64,000 nucleotides of DNA from Rhodoferax lacus (GTDB lineage: Bacteria > Pseudomonadota > Gammaproteobacteria > Burkholderiales > Burkholderiaceae_C). The stretch lies in NCBI RefSeq assembly GCF_003415675.1, contig NZ_QFZK01000014.1, positions 31,836-95,835 of the forward strand. Direction: 5' to 3'. A program made the translations under genes and the position numbers. The first letter of the stretch is position 1, and each line of letters starts with the position of its first letter. Under the pieces are notes generated by a model. That model had not been told where the DNA came from, searched no databases, and worked only from the letters and a program-made list of their open reading frames with translations. Shown piece after piece: positions 34,267 through 42,386 of the stretch.

Positions 34267-35240
34267 GCCACACCTCCCCGGTTGCGCAAGACCAGGCGCT
34301 CCACCAGGGCCACAGCGGCCGTCAGCGTCAGCCCCAAGAGCGCCGACATCACCAGCGCCGACCAGATCTGCACCGTCTGGCCGTAATAGGAACCAGTGAG
34401 CAACCGGGCACCCAGACCGGCGACCGCACCCGTGGGCAGCTCGGCCACCATGGCGCCCACCAGACCAGCGGCCACGCCCACGCGCAGGGCCGGGAAGAGG
34501 AACGGCAGGGCAGCAGGCAGACGCAAGAGCCACAGCGACTGCCAACGGCTCGCAGCATAGGTGTGCATCATTTCGGTCTCAATCACCTGGGGCGAGCGCA
34601 GGCCCGCCACCATGGCCACGGTGACCGGGAAGAAGCACAGGTACATGGCAATCACCGCCTTGGGCGCCGTGCCGGAAAAACCCATGCTGCCCAAAATCAC
34701 CAGCACGATGGGCGCAATGGCCAGCACCGGCACAGTTTGCGAGGCCACGATCCAGGGCATGAGCGCGCGGTCCAGCGTGCGGCTGTGCACGATCAGCACC
34801 GACAGCAACAGCCCCAGGGCCGTGCCCATGACAAAGCCGAGCAGCGTGCTCTGTCCCGTGACGGCCACGTGGTAAATCAGGTTGCGCGGGTTGTCCACGG
34901 GCCATTCGGTCAGGCTCTCAAACAGGTCCATCACCACCTGGTGCGGCGCAGGCATGAGCGGGCGCTCCATGGTCATGGTGGCCTCGAACAGCTCGCGCTG
35001 GGTGTAACCGGCCTCCTCGTCCAGAACGCGTTCAATGGCACCCGGCGCATTGAGCGCCCAGGCCGCCGCGTACCAGGCCAGCAGCACGGTCAGCAGCACC
35101 ACGGCGATGGGCAGGCCGTTGTGCAGGAAGCGCTTCCAGAGGGAGGTTTGGCCGCCGGGCCGCCCCAAGGCCAAACGCGCCCCCTCGGGGGGCAGAGAGC
35201 CACGCGCAGCGGGCGAACGTGGGGGCACTATTTCAGCCAT
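34263..35240 (-). CDS. ABC transporter permease with repeat-derived N-terminal extension
   Basis: 325 residues from the ATG at 35240 (MAEIVPPRSPAARG); a second ATG 9 bases upstream is possible. Both overlap the ATPase gene slightly. After helix 1 the loop TGYTQRELFEAT-like region and HTYAASRWQSLWLLRLPAALP mark the permease core. Residues about 4-30 are encoded by a copy of the 85-bp GC-rich dispersed repeat found elsewhere as non-coding DNA (35152-35226). The N-terminal cytoplasmic tail is thus of repeat origin and unlikely to be functional. Confidence 0.84.
   Translation of the reverse strand: MAEIVPPRSPAARGSLPPEGARLALGRPGGQTSLWKRFLHNGLPIAVVLLTVLLAWYAAAWALNAPGAIERVLDEEAGYTQRELFEATMTMERPLMPAPHQVVMDLFESLTEWPVDNPRNLIYHVAVTGQSTLLGFVMGTALGLLLSVLIVHSRTLDRALMPWIVASQTVPVLAIAPIVLVILGSMGFSGTAPKAVIAMYLCFFPVTVAMVAGLRSPQVIETEMMHTYAASRWQSLWLLRLPAALPFLFPALRVGVAAGLVGAMVAELPTGAVAGLGARLLTGSYYGQTVQIWSALVMSALLGLTLTAAVALVERLVLRNRGGVA
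35152..35226 (-). repeat. Dispersed GC-rich repeat, copy inside a permease gene
   Basis: On the minus strand it starts GCCCCCACGTTCGCCCGCTG, continues with GCGTGGCTCTCTGCCCCCC and GAGGGGGCG, and ends GGGGCGGCCCGGCGG. It matches the units at 49695-49778 (minus) and 53945-54152 (plus). Here it is translated in frame as the N-terminal tail of the ABC permease. Confidence 0.75.
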
Positions 35241-36042
35241 GGTGGCCATCCGCCAAAGCCTCGCGCACCTCATGTGCGAGGGCCATGAATTCGGGAGTGT
35301 CGCGCAGGCCCAGATGGCGTTCATCGGGGAGCGGTGACTGGATGACCTTGACGATACGCCCCGGGCGCGGCGACATCACCACGATCTTGGTCGACAGATA
35401 CACCGCCTCGGCAATCGAGTGGGTCACAAACACCACGGTGCGGCGCTCGCGCTGCCAGAGCTGCTGCAACTGTTCGTTGAGCCGGTCACGGGTGATTTCA
35501 TCGAGCGCGCCAAAGGGCTCGTCCATCATCAGAATTTTGGGCTCAAAGGACAGGGCGCGTGCAATCGACACACGCTGCTGCATGCCGCCGGAGAGTTGCC
35601 AGGGGTACTTGCCCTCAAAGCCCTTGAGGCCCACGCGTTCCAGATGCTCTTGTGCAATCTGCCTGGCCTCGGCCCGCCCCTTGCCCTGAATTTGCAGCGG
35701 CAGGGTCACATTGCCCAAAACCGTGCGCCACGGGAACAAGGCGGGTGCCTGGAACACATAGCCATAGGCCCGGGCGAGGCGCGCATCGTGTGGCGACACC
35801 CCATTGACCAGCACCTGCCCGGCGCTGATGTGCTCCAAATCCGCGATCACCCGCATCAGCGTGGTCTTGCCGCAGCCAGACGGCCCGATGAGCGAGACAA
35901 ATTCGCCCTCGGCAATGTCCAGGTCAATGTCGCTAAGGGCATGCACCGGTGTGTCAGCTGTCTGGTAGACCACGCTGGCATGGCTTACCTGCACAGCCAG
36001 GCGGCTGGAGTCTGCGGGGCGGAGGGTTTGGGTTGTTGTCAT
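35233..36042 (-). CDS. ABC transporter ATP-binding protein (pyrimidine-type operon)
   Basis: 269 residues from MTTTQTLRPAD; an ATG at 36081 would place the start inside the operator. Walker [11 protein letters not shown]-loop YVFQAPALFPWRTV, signature LSGGMQQR, Walker [13 protein letters not shown] and switch His FVTHSIAEAV are intact. It is the first gene of the ATPase-permease-permease-binding protein-TetR operon and energises the importer. The RutR-type palindrome lies 39 bases before the start. Confidence 0.86.
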   Translation of the reverse strand: MTTTQTLRPADSSRLAVQVSHASVVYQTADTPVHALSDIDLDIAEGEFVSLIGPSGCGKTTLMRVIADLEHISAGQVLVNGVSPHDARLARAYGYVFQAPALFPWRTVLGNVTLPLQIQGKGRAEARQIAQEHLERVGLKGFEGKYPWQLSGGMQQRVSIARALSFEPKILMMDEPFGALDEITRDRLNEQLQQLWQRERRTVVFVTHSIAEAVYLSTKIVVMSPRPGRIVKVIQSPLPDERHLGLRDTPEFMALAHEVREALADGHHG

Positions 36043-36080
36043 GGACGGCCAGGGTGCACTACTTTGGGTCTCGGGAATCA

Positions 36081-36104
36081 TAAGTTAACCAATTGGTCAA
36101 CTTA
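36081..36104. promoter_or_regulatory. RutR-type operator
   Basis: A 24-base palindrome with one mismatched pair, core TTAACCAATTGGTCAA. The E. coli RutR consensus is TTGACCA-N2-TGGTCAA, so 15 of 16 core bases fit the pattern. It lies directly before an ABC operon whose last gene encodes a RutR-like TetR protein. Pyrimidine-responsive autoregulation is inferred. Confidence 0.75.
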
Positions 36105-36164
36105 TCCTCCGATACTAGCGAGTTTCATGCCACGGCCACCACTGGGGTTTGTACTGCCCGGGTG

Positions 36165-36689
36165 CTATCCGAACGGGTCTGCGTTGAAGTCGGCGTCCGC
36201 GAAGCCTTGCGCCATGGTTCGCCCAAAGGCGGCTTGTATCTGTGCTTGATCGGGCAAGGCACCGACCTGCCATCGCAGCAGAGGAATGCCCGCAGTGGCA
36301 GTGGCGCGCTCCTTTGTCTCCTCGGCGGCAGTCGGGGCTTTGCCGCTGCGTGCGCTGTCTTCGAGTTCTATGGCGGCCAGCACGCTGACATCGCGGGCAC
36401 AGACCACATAGTCGTACTGCAAGTGGCGCAGGCGCCGGCTCCAGGTTCTGAGGTCAAAGCCTGGCCGGACCCCCAACACGCTACTGAGCGGCACGCGCGA
36501 CAAGACGATGTGCCCGGGCAGCGCCGTAACCAAGCGCTGGTACAGCACCTGCTCCGGGGTGCTAAGCGGCCGTTTGCCATAGAAGGGCCAAGTTGTGTCA
36601 GATTTGCGCCAGGCATTTCGCCTCTGGGACAGATGTATGACGAGGGCCGCGCAAAGCAGCAGGAGAGCAAGCGTGACAAAGTGGTTCAA
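36165..36689 (-). CDS. DUF2726 domain protein
   Basis: 174 residues. An N-terminal membrane helix (VTLALLLLCAALVIHL) is followed by the DUF2726 domain, with PLSTPEQVLYQRLVTALPGH, VPLSSVLGV, YDYVVCARDVSVLAAIELED and TAGIPLLRW. The domain resembles the nuclease-related NERD/topoisomerase-associated group and its role is unknown. The start codon appears to be TTG with no clear ribosome binding site, so the true start is uncertain. It precedes the RutR-controlled operon but a promoter separates them. Confidence 0.7.
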   Translation of the reverse strand: MNHFVTLALLLLCAALVIHLSQRRNAWRKSDTTWPFYGKRPLSTPEQVLYQRLVTALPGHIVLSRVPLSSVLGVRPGFDLRTWSRRLRHLQYDYVVCARDVSVLAAIELEDSARSGKAPTAAEETKERATATAGIPLLRWQVGALPDQAQIQAAFGRTMAQGFADADFNADPFG

Positions 36690-36829
36690 GGGCTGGGCTT
36701 TGGTTCAAGACAGGAGCAAGGGGCCCGAGTCTGCGGTTTTGCCCGCACCCTGTCTTGATCAAAAACTGATCGCCAGCCGTCCAATGCCCTTCGCTTGCAT
36801 CACAGCGGCGCCAGCGGTTGCGGCCTGCG

Positions 36830-37399
36830 CTAAGCCTGGGCCATGCGCTCGCTCTTCCAGTACACGTCATCGCCCACAGTGCCGTCGGTGCGGTGGCGGT
36901 TCAGGGCGCGCGACAGCACAAACAGCAGGTCCGAGAGACGGTTGAGATACTGACGCGGGTTTTCCTTCAGCGCCTCTTCATTACCCAGGGCCACCAAGGC
37001 GCGCTCGGCGCGGCGCGCCACGGTGCGGCAGACGTGGGCAAGAGACGCGGCGCGCGTGCCAGCAGGCAGGATGAATTCGGCCAGCCGCGGCAGTTGGGCG
37101 TTGTACTCCTCCAGCGCCTGGTCCAGTGCCAGCACCGCCTCGGGCTTGAGCAGTTCGTAGCCGGGGATAGAAAGCTCGCCACCCAGGTTGAAGAGCTGGT
37201 GCTGGATTTCCACCAGCAGCGTGCGGATGCCCTCGGGCATGTCTTCGCACAGCAGCACGCCGATGTTGGAGTTGAGCTCGTCCACATCGCCCATGGCGTG
37301 CACGCGCAGGCTGTTTTTGGAGACGCGGGTGTTGTCGCCCAGCCCTGTGGTGCCGGCATCTCCGGTGCGGGTGGCGATTTGTGTGAGGCGATTGCCCAT
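36830..37399 (-). CDS. pduO: Cob(I)alamin adenosyltransferase, PduO type
   Basis: 189 residues starting MGNRLTQIATRTGDAGTTGLGD, with the ATP-binding TRTGDxGxT motif, RVHAMGDVDELNS and the C-terminal RQYLNRLSDLLFVLSR helix. It transfers adenosyl from ATP to cob(I)alamin to make coenzyme B12. GGAGACATAACA before the ATG is the ribosome binding site. Neighbouring genes are not cobalamin-related. Confidence 0.92.
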   Translation of the reverse strand: MGNRLTQIATRTGDAGTTGLGDNTRVSKNSLRVHAMGDVDELNSNIGVLLCEDMPEGIRTLLVEIQHQLFNLGGELSIPGYELLKPEAVLALDQALEEYNAQLPRLAEFILPAGTRAASLAHVCRTVARRAERALVALGNEEALKENPRQYLNRLSDLLFVLSRALNRHRTDGTVGDDVYWKSERMAQA

Positions 37400-37488
37400 T
37401 GTTATGTCTCCTGGAATCAAAGCCGGATTATTGACGCAGACGACCACCCACGCTGAACTGCCGGGCTATCCCCTTGAAGCGCGGGCGC

Positions 37489-38235
37489 TTACAGCTCGGC
37501 GATCTCTGCAATGGCGTTGGCCATGTAATCGATCTTGTTCTGCATGTCGCGCTCGGTATCGGCGAAGCGGCGCGCCACGTCTTCGAATTCCACGGTGAGT
37601 TCCATGAAGGCATCGACCACGTCGGGGTCAAAGTGCTGGCCACGCTCGCCAAAGATAATGCCCACGGCTTCCTCGTGCGACACACCCTGGCGATAGATCT
37701 TGTTGCTGATCAGTGCGTCGTACACATCGGCCACGGCGACCAGACGGGCCGATAGCGGAATCTGGGTTTCGGACAGGCCCTTGGGGTAGCCCTTGCCGTT
37801 CCACTTTTCGTGGTGCGACTGCGTCAGCTCCTTGGCAAAGTTCAGTATGGGGGACTGCAAGCCCAGCGCCTTTTCCGCCTGCACAATGGCTTCATAGCCA
37901 CGGGTGGTGTGGGTGCTCATGATGGCCAGTTCGTCCGGTGTCAGCCGGCCTGGCTTGAGCAGGATGCGGTCGGGTATGGCCACGGTACCCAGGTCATACA
38001 TGGCCACACTGGCGCACAAGTCGTTGATGTAGCCGCGGGTGAGGCGGTGGGCGTAGGCCGCTTGCTGCTGCAACTTCTCGGCCAGCAGGCGCACGTAATG
38101 CTTGACACGCAACAGGTGGCTGGCGGTGTCGGACTCGCGCAGCTCGGCCAACGAGGCCACGGCGAACAGCACCACCTGGTGTGCATGCAAGGCATCAACG
38201 GCGTTCTCGCCTGGCAACGGGGACTGGGAATCCAT
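37489..38235 (-). CDS. HD-GYP domain protein with degenerate HD motif
   Basis: 248 residues, a lone HD-GYP domain without a receiver. The GYP motif is intact (GKGYPKGL, residues 148-154), as are ESDTASHLLRV and the HHEKW pair at 141-142. The signature HD dyad, normally LHDIGKIGIPD, reads MYDLGTVAIPD: Tyr80 replaces the metal-ligand His, and Thr replaces the conserved Lys. It may be inactive as a cyclic-di-GMP phosphodiesterase and serve as a sensor, or bind metals differently. The intact relative at the window end (62250-63111) is a useful comparison. Confidence 0.8.
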   Translation of the reverse strand: MDSQSPLPGENAVDALHAHQVVLFAVASLAELRESDTASHLLRVKHYVRLLAEKLQQQAAYAHRLTRGYINDLCASVAMYDLGTVAIPDRILLKPGRLTPDELAIMSTHTTRGYEAIVQAEKALGLQSPILNFAKELTQSHHEKWNGKGYPKGLSETQIPLSARLVAVADVYDALISNKIYRQGVSHEEAVGIIFGERGQHFDPDVVDAFMELTVEFEDVARRFADTERDMQNKIDYMANAIAEIAEL

Positions 38236-38246
38236 TTATTTTCTCC

Positions 38247-39014
38247 TTAGCGCGCCACCACCGGCGCCCTGTACAGCCAGACCATTTTGCCACCGGGCGT
38301 GCGGTATTGGGCGCTGGGTCGCAGATGTGTTGCTTCAAAGTCCAGACTCACCAACCAGGCGCCTTCGCGCAGTTCACCGGCCTTGAGAACGGCGCGCGTC
38401 ATGCTCTCCGGGCGCTGGAACACATAGACCATGTCGTAGGCCGACCAATCGGCTATCCAGATGTCCCCGCGGCGCACCCGCGCCCAGGGGCAGCGCAGGG
38501 CACTCAGGAACCGCAGCGGCCAGGAATACTCCAGGCCATGCAGAGCGGCTTGTGGGTAGGCGGCATGCAGGGCCTGCAGGCCGTCACCGGCACCGCAACC
38601 AGCGTCCAGCACCAGGGCACCTGTGGGCAGGGGCGCGTGGCGCGGCAATTCATTCAAGGCATCCGCTGGCGTGGGAAAAAGGGGCGCATCACGCCAGGCA
38701 TTAATGGGGTAGACCAGCAGCAAAAAACCCAAGGGCAGCAACCAGGCCCAGGCCGGTATGGAGGTAGCCCCGGCCGAGACCAGCGAGATCGCCAGGGACA
38801 GCGGAAAACCCGCACCAATCAACAGGCGGCGCCACCAGCTGTCGCCCCACAGACTGCAGGCCACACCCAGAGCCGAGGCGGTACCCAGCGCCACACCGGC
38901 AGAAAAACCCTGGTCCGCCAGCAGCTTGAACACCAGCCAGGCCAGCAGCCAGGCCAAGATGGCAGGCAACGGCCAGCGCCAGCGGGCGGGCCAGAGCGTG
39001 TGGGGGCTGAACAT
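38247..39014 (-). CDS. Membrane-anchored class I SAM-dependent methyltransferase
   Basis: 255 residues. The first 110 contain three to four hydrophobic helices (LPAILAWLLAWLVFKLLAD, AWAWLLPLGFLLLVYPI). The rest is a Rossmann-like methyltransferase with motif I LDAGCGAGDGLQAL and a FQRPESM region. The substrate is unknown. It sits between the HD-GYP gene and parB, 24 bases before the former and 24 after the latter, so it may be cotranscribed with the par genes. Confidence 0.72.
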   Translation of the reverse strand: MFSPHTLWPARWRWPLPAILAWLLAWLVFKLLADQGFSAGVALGTASALGVACSLWGDSWWRRLLIGAGFPLSLAISLVSAGATSIPAWAWLLPLGFLLLVYPINAWRDAPLFPTPADALNELPRHAPLPTGALVLDAGCGAGDGLQALHAAYPQAALHGLEYSWPLRFLSALRCPWARVRRGDIWIADWSAYDMVYVFQRPESMTRAVLKAGELREGAWLVSLDFEATHLRPSAQYRTPGGKMVWLYRAPVVAR

Positions 39015-39038
39015 GGGCGAACCTTCAGGCGCTGTGTA

Positions 39039-40025
39039 TCAGCGCGACACGCCGGGCGAGAGGCGCTCGATCAGGCCATTGAGCTCGTCGAGCGAGGCAA
39101 ACTGGATCACCACCTCGCCCATGTCTTCCATGCGGCCGTTGCGCTTGACGCGCTTCTTGAGGTGCACATCCACCTGCGCCATCAGCAAATCCGAGAGCTC
39201 TTCCTCCACCCGCTTCAAGTCGCGTGACTTTTCTTTCTTGGGCTTGGGGCTGGTCAGCGCGAACTCTGCGCTGAGTTTTTTGACCAGGCTTTCGGCCTCG
39301 CGCACCGAGAGCTTTTTGGTAGCAATCTGGCTGGCTGCCGTGATCTGGGTGGCCCGGTCCAAGGCCAGCAGGGCGCGGGCGTGGCCCATGTCGATGTCGC
39401 CGGCCATCAGCATGGTCTGCACCGGGTCGGCCAGGTTCAAGAGGCGCAGCAGGTTGCTGGCCGCACTGCGCGAGCGGCCCACCGCCTGAGCGGCGCTTTC
39501 ATGCGTCAGGCCGAACTCCTTGATCAGGCGCTGCAGGCCCTGGGCCTCTTCCAGCGGGTTCAGGTCCTCGCGCTGCATGTTCTCGATGAGGGCCATGGCG
39601 GCAGCCGCTTGGTCGGGCACGTCGCGCACCAGCACCGGCACGCTGTCCAGGCCAGCCAGTTTGGCGGCCCGGAAACGGCGCTCGCCGGCAATGATCTCGT
39701 ACAGCGGGCGCGGTGTGCCGCCGCTGGGCTCTGCCCCCGGGTTCTGTGCGAGGCGCTTGGCTTGCGCCTGCTCGTCGCTCAGGCGGCGCACCAGGATGGG
39801 CTGCATGATGCCCTGGGCCTTGATGCTCTCGGCCAGTTCATACAGCGCGCCCTCGTCCATGTGGGTGCGCGGCTGGTACTGACCTGCGACCAGGTCGGAC
39901 AGTGTCAGCGTGCTGGGCAGATCAGCCGCGGCGACGCTGCCGTCCAGGTTGATGGCTTCCTTGACCTTGGGGCCCAGCAGGGCCTCCAGGCCCATGCCCA
40001 GACCCTTGGGTTTTTTGGTGACCAT
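39039..40025 (-). CDS. parB: Chromosome partitioning protein ParB
   Basis: 328 residues from MVTKKPKGLGMGLEALLG, the canonical start; a longer ORF is an artefact. The N-terminal CTPase domain has QYQPRTHMDEGALYELAESI in pieces and IAGERRFRAAKLAG. A 20-residue insert rich in Ala, Gln and Pro separates them. The HTH is THESAAQAVGRSRSAASNLLRLL in pieces and a dimerisation tail ends the protein. ParB loads on parS and spreads; two parS sequences lie in mnmG and rsmG about 3 kb away. A small hydrolase gene separates it from parA. Confidence 0.95.
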   Translation of the reverse strand: MVTKKPKGLGMGLEALLGPKVKEAINLDGSVAAADLPSTLTLSDLVAGQYQPRTHMDEGALYELAESIKAQGIMQPILVRRLSDEQAQAKRLAQNPGAEPSGGTPRPLYEIIAGERRFRAAKLAGLDSVPVLVRDVPDQAAAAMALIENMQREDLNPLEEAQGLQRLIKEFGLTHESAAQAVGRSRSAASNLLRLLNLADPVQTMLMAGDIDMGHARALLALDRATQITAASQIATKKLSVREAESLVKKLSAEFALTSPKPKKEKSRDLKRVEEELSDLLMAQVDVHLKKRVKRNGRMEDMGEVVIQFASLDELNGLIERLSPGVSR

Positions 40026-40038
40026 GGTGTTTTCCTTT

Positions 40039-40620
40039 TTAGATGGTGGGGTTGTGCGCTGCCGTGGGCAGGCCAGGGTGCAGGCGCGCCAGCAGCGCGC
40101 GGCCTTCGGGCCAATCGCCCAGGCCGGAGTCGGCATTGATATGGCCGCATGCACCGAAGTCGATGAATTCCGCGCCCCAGGCAGCGGCGAATGCGCGGGC
40201 CCGGGCAAAACTGCAATAGGGGTCATCCTGGCTGCCCAGCAGCAGGCTGGGGAAGGGCAACTTGTTCAGCGGCACGGGCGACCAGCTTTTGAGCGCGGCC
40301 TGCAACTCGGGCCGCTCCGGGTCGCCCGGTGCCACCAGGAGTGCCCCGGAAACCAAATGGGTGTTGCGCGAGTGCGAAGCCCAGGCGGCGGTCAGCAGGC
40401 AACCCAGGCTGTGGGCCACCAGAATGCTGGGGCCACCGTGTGCGTCATGTCGGGCCAGCAGCACGTCTTCCAGGCGGGCAATCCAGTCGCCGCGTAGCGG
40501 GCGCATCCAGTCGTGCTGCTCCACCCGCACGTCGCCATGCAGCGCTTCCCAACGGCTTTGCCAGTGGGCCGGTCCGGAGTTTTGCCAGCCGGGAAGAATC
40601 AGGATGTTGGGCGTTGACAT
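40039..40620 (-). CDS. RBBP9/YdeN family alpha/beta hydrolase
   Basis: 193 residues from MSTPNILILPGWQNSGPAHW; an ATG 21 bases upstream is possible. The catalytic triad is visible: Ser in VAHSLGCLL, Asp in GSQDDPYCS, His in GACGHINADSG. Family members are small serine hydrolases of uncertain substrate. It lies between parA and parB on the same strand, a common insertion in this bacterial family, and has no known part in partitioning. Confidence 0.85.
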   Translation of the reverse strand: MSTPNILILPGWQNSGPAHWQSRWEALHGDVRVEQHDWMRPLRGDWIARLEDVLLARHDAHGGPSILVAHSLGCLLTAAWASHSRNTHLVSGALLVAPGDPERPELQAALKSWSPVPLNKLPFPSLLLGSQDDPYCSFARARAFAAAWGAEFIDFGACGHINADSGLGDWPEGRALLARLHPGLPTAAHNPTI

Positions 40621-40688
40621 GGCTTGTGGAGATGGATTCATTCGCTATGAATTAGATAGCAAGGGTATGCAGGCACGGGCGCCCTGCC

Positions 40689-41474
40689 CTACATGGACTG
40701 GACGCGGCCCACCATCTCCTGGGCAAAGGTGACAAAGGCCTGCGCCCCCTTGGAGTTCAGGTCAAACACCACACCGGGCACGCCGTAACTGGGGGCCTCG
40801 GCCAGGCGCACATTGCGCGGGATGACGGTGTCAAACACCTTGTCGGCAAAGTGGGCCTTGAGCTGGTCACTGACCTGTTGCTGCAGGGTGATGCGCGGGT
40901 CAAACATCACGCGCAAGAGGCCGATGATCTGCAGATCGTCATTCAGGTTGGCCTTGACCTGCTTGATGGTGTTGACCAGATCGGTCAGGCCCTCGAGGGC
41001 AAAGTACTCGCACTGCATGGGCACGATGACGCCGTGGGCGCAGCACAGCCCGTTGAGCGTGAGCATGGACAAGGACGGAGGGCAGTCGATCAGCACGAAG
41101 TCGTACTCGGTCTGCACCGCGGCAATGGCGGCTTTGAGGCGGCGCTCGCGTCGCTCCACTTCCACCAGTTCCACCTCGGCCCCGGCCAGCTCGCGGTTGG
41201 CACCCAGCACGTCGTAGCCGCAACCGGCGGCCTGCAGCTTTTCGCTCTGCACCCGGGCCTCGGTGATGGAGGCCGACTCCAGCAGCACGTCGTACACCGT
41301 GAGTGCCAGCTTGCGCTTGTCCACGCCCGAGCCCATGGTGGCATTGCCCTGGGGGTCCAGGTCAATCATCAGCACGCGCTGCCCCACCTTGGCCAGACCG
41401 GCGGCCAGATTGACGGTGGTGGTGGTCTTGCCCACGCCGCCTTTTTGGTTGGCAATACAGAAAATCTTGGCCAT
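40689..41474 (-). CDS. parA: Chromosome partitioning ATPase ParA (Soj)
   Basis: 261 residues from [20 protein letters not shown], with the deviant Walker A at residues 11-18, MIDLDPQGNAT (A') and VLIDCPPSL (Walker B). GGGGAGCCCCAACGC gives a good ribosome binding site before this ATG. An upstream in-frame ATG at 41534 overlaps the LysE stop (ATGA) and would add 20 non-conserved residues. ParA drives segregation of ParB-parS complexes away from the origin-proximal region. Confidence 0.95.
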   Translation of the reverse strand: MAKIFCIANQKGGVGKTTTTVNLAAGLAKVGQRVLMIDLDPQGNATMGSGVDKRKLALTVYDVLLESASITEARVQSEKLQAAGCGYDVLGANRELAGAEVELVEVERRERRLKAAIAAVQTEYDFVLIDCPPSLSMLTLNGLCCAHGVIVPMQCEYFALEGLTDLVNTIKQVKANLNDDLQIIGLLRVMFDPRITLQQQVSDQLKAHFADKVFDTVIPRNVRLAEAPSYGVPGVVFDLNSKGAQAFVTFAQEMVGRVQSM

Positions 41475-41530
41475 GCGTTGGGGCTCCCCTGCAGTTGAAT
41501 CGTTGGCGTCCACAGCCGCTTCTGCGTCGC

Positions 41531-42145
41531 TCATTTGGAGAGCGCCAGCTTGAGGCCAAAGCCCACCAGGAACAGCCCCGCCACTTTTTCCAGCACCCGG
41601 CTGATGGCGGGGTTGGCGCGCACGCGCTCGGCCAGAAAGTGGGTCAGCAGCGTGGCCGCGAGCCCATACAAAAAGGTCAGGCCTGCGATGGTGGCGGCCA
41701 TGAAACCGTAAGTGACCAGCCCCTGCTGGCGCACCGGGTCAACAAACAGGGGGAAGAACGCCATATAGAACAGGATGGCCTTGGGGTTGAGCAGGGTGAT
41801 CATCAATGCCTGGCGCAGGTAGTGGCGCGGCTTGATGTTCAGCACGGGCGCGGCACCCGGTTTGGCCAGCAGCATCTTGCAACCCAGCCAGCCCAGGTAC
41901 AAGGCACCCAGCCACTGCACCGCCGAGAAGGCCTCCGGGTAGGCCGCCAGCAGGGCCGCCACACCGGCCACGGCCGACCACATCAGCACCTGGTCGCCCA
42001 AAATGACTCCCAGGGTAGCAGCCAGTCCACCGGCGATGCCGCCCTTGCTGGTGCTGGTAACCAGCGCCAGATTGCCCGGGCCCGGGATCAGCAAAAAGAC
42101 AATAACGGTGACGACAAAAGTGCCGTAGTCGGTGACGCCGAGCAT
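41531..42145 (-). CDS. LysE/RhtB family translocator
   Basis: 204 residues with six predicted helices. FLLIPGPGNLALVTSTSKGGIAGGLAATLG is the family signature near the N terminus (in pieces), followed by NPKAILFYMAFFPLFV. These carriers export amino acids such as threonine, homoserine or lysine. It lies between rsmG and parA on the same strand; its stop overlaps a possible parA start. Substrate unknown. Confidence 0.85.
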   Translation of the reverse strand: MLGVTDYGTFVVTVIVFLLIPGPGNLALVTSTSKGGIAGGLAATLGVILGDQVLMWSAVAGVAALLAAYPEAFSAVQWLGALYLGWLGCKMLLAKPGAAPVLNIKPRHYLRQALMITLLNPKAILFYMAFFPLFVDPVRQQGLVTYGFMAATIAGLTFLYGLAATLLTHFLAERVRANPAISRVLEKVAGLFLVGFGLKLALSK

Positions 42146-42227
42146 GGTGGGTTTCTTTCTGGGGAAGGGTAGGAGTTTACGTTGGATTTTTGCGGGGTTG
42201 GTCCTCGCTTTTTTCTCTCGCCCGCAA

Positions 42228-42311
42228 CAGGGTTGGGGTACGTGTCGCCGCTCGTGTCCCCCGGCCTTCGGCCTCCTCCTTTACCTCGCTCTGATACGCA
42301 CCCCAACCCTG
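42228..42311. repeat. 84-bp element bounded by 12-bp inverted repeats
   Basis: CAGGGTTGGGGT and ACCCCAACCCTG are perfect inverted repeats at the two ends. Between them is GC-rich DNA with an inner hairpin GGCC-TTC-GGCC. It fills most of the 241-base gap between rsmG and the LysE gene. The structure suggests a small intergenic repeat (MITE or REP-like). No copy was seen elsewhere in the window. Confidence 0.55.
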
Positions 42312-42386
42312 CCGCTGGAGACTGCGCGGCACGCACAAGAAATCACGATCAATCGCAGCGCACCAAAGGCTGCTTGACCACCCAGC

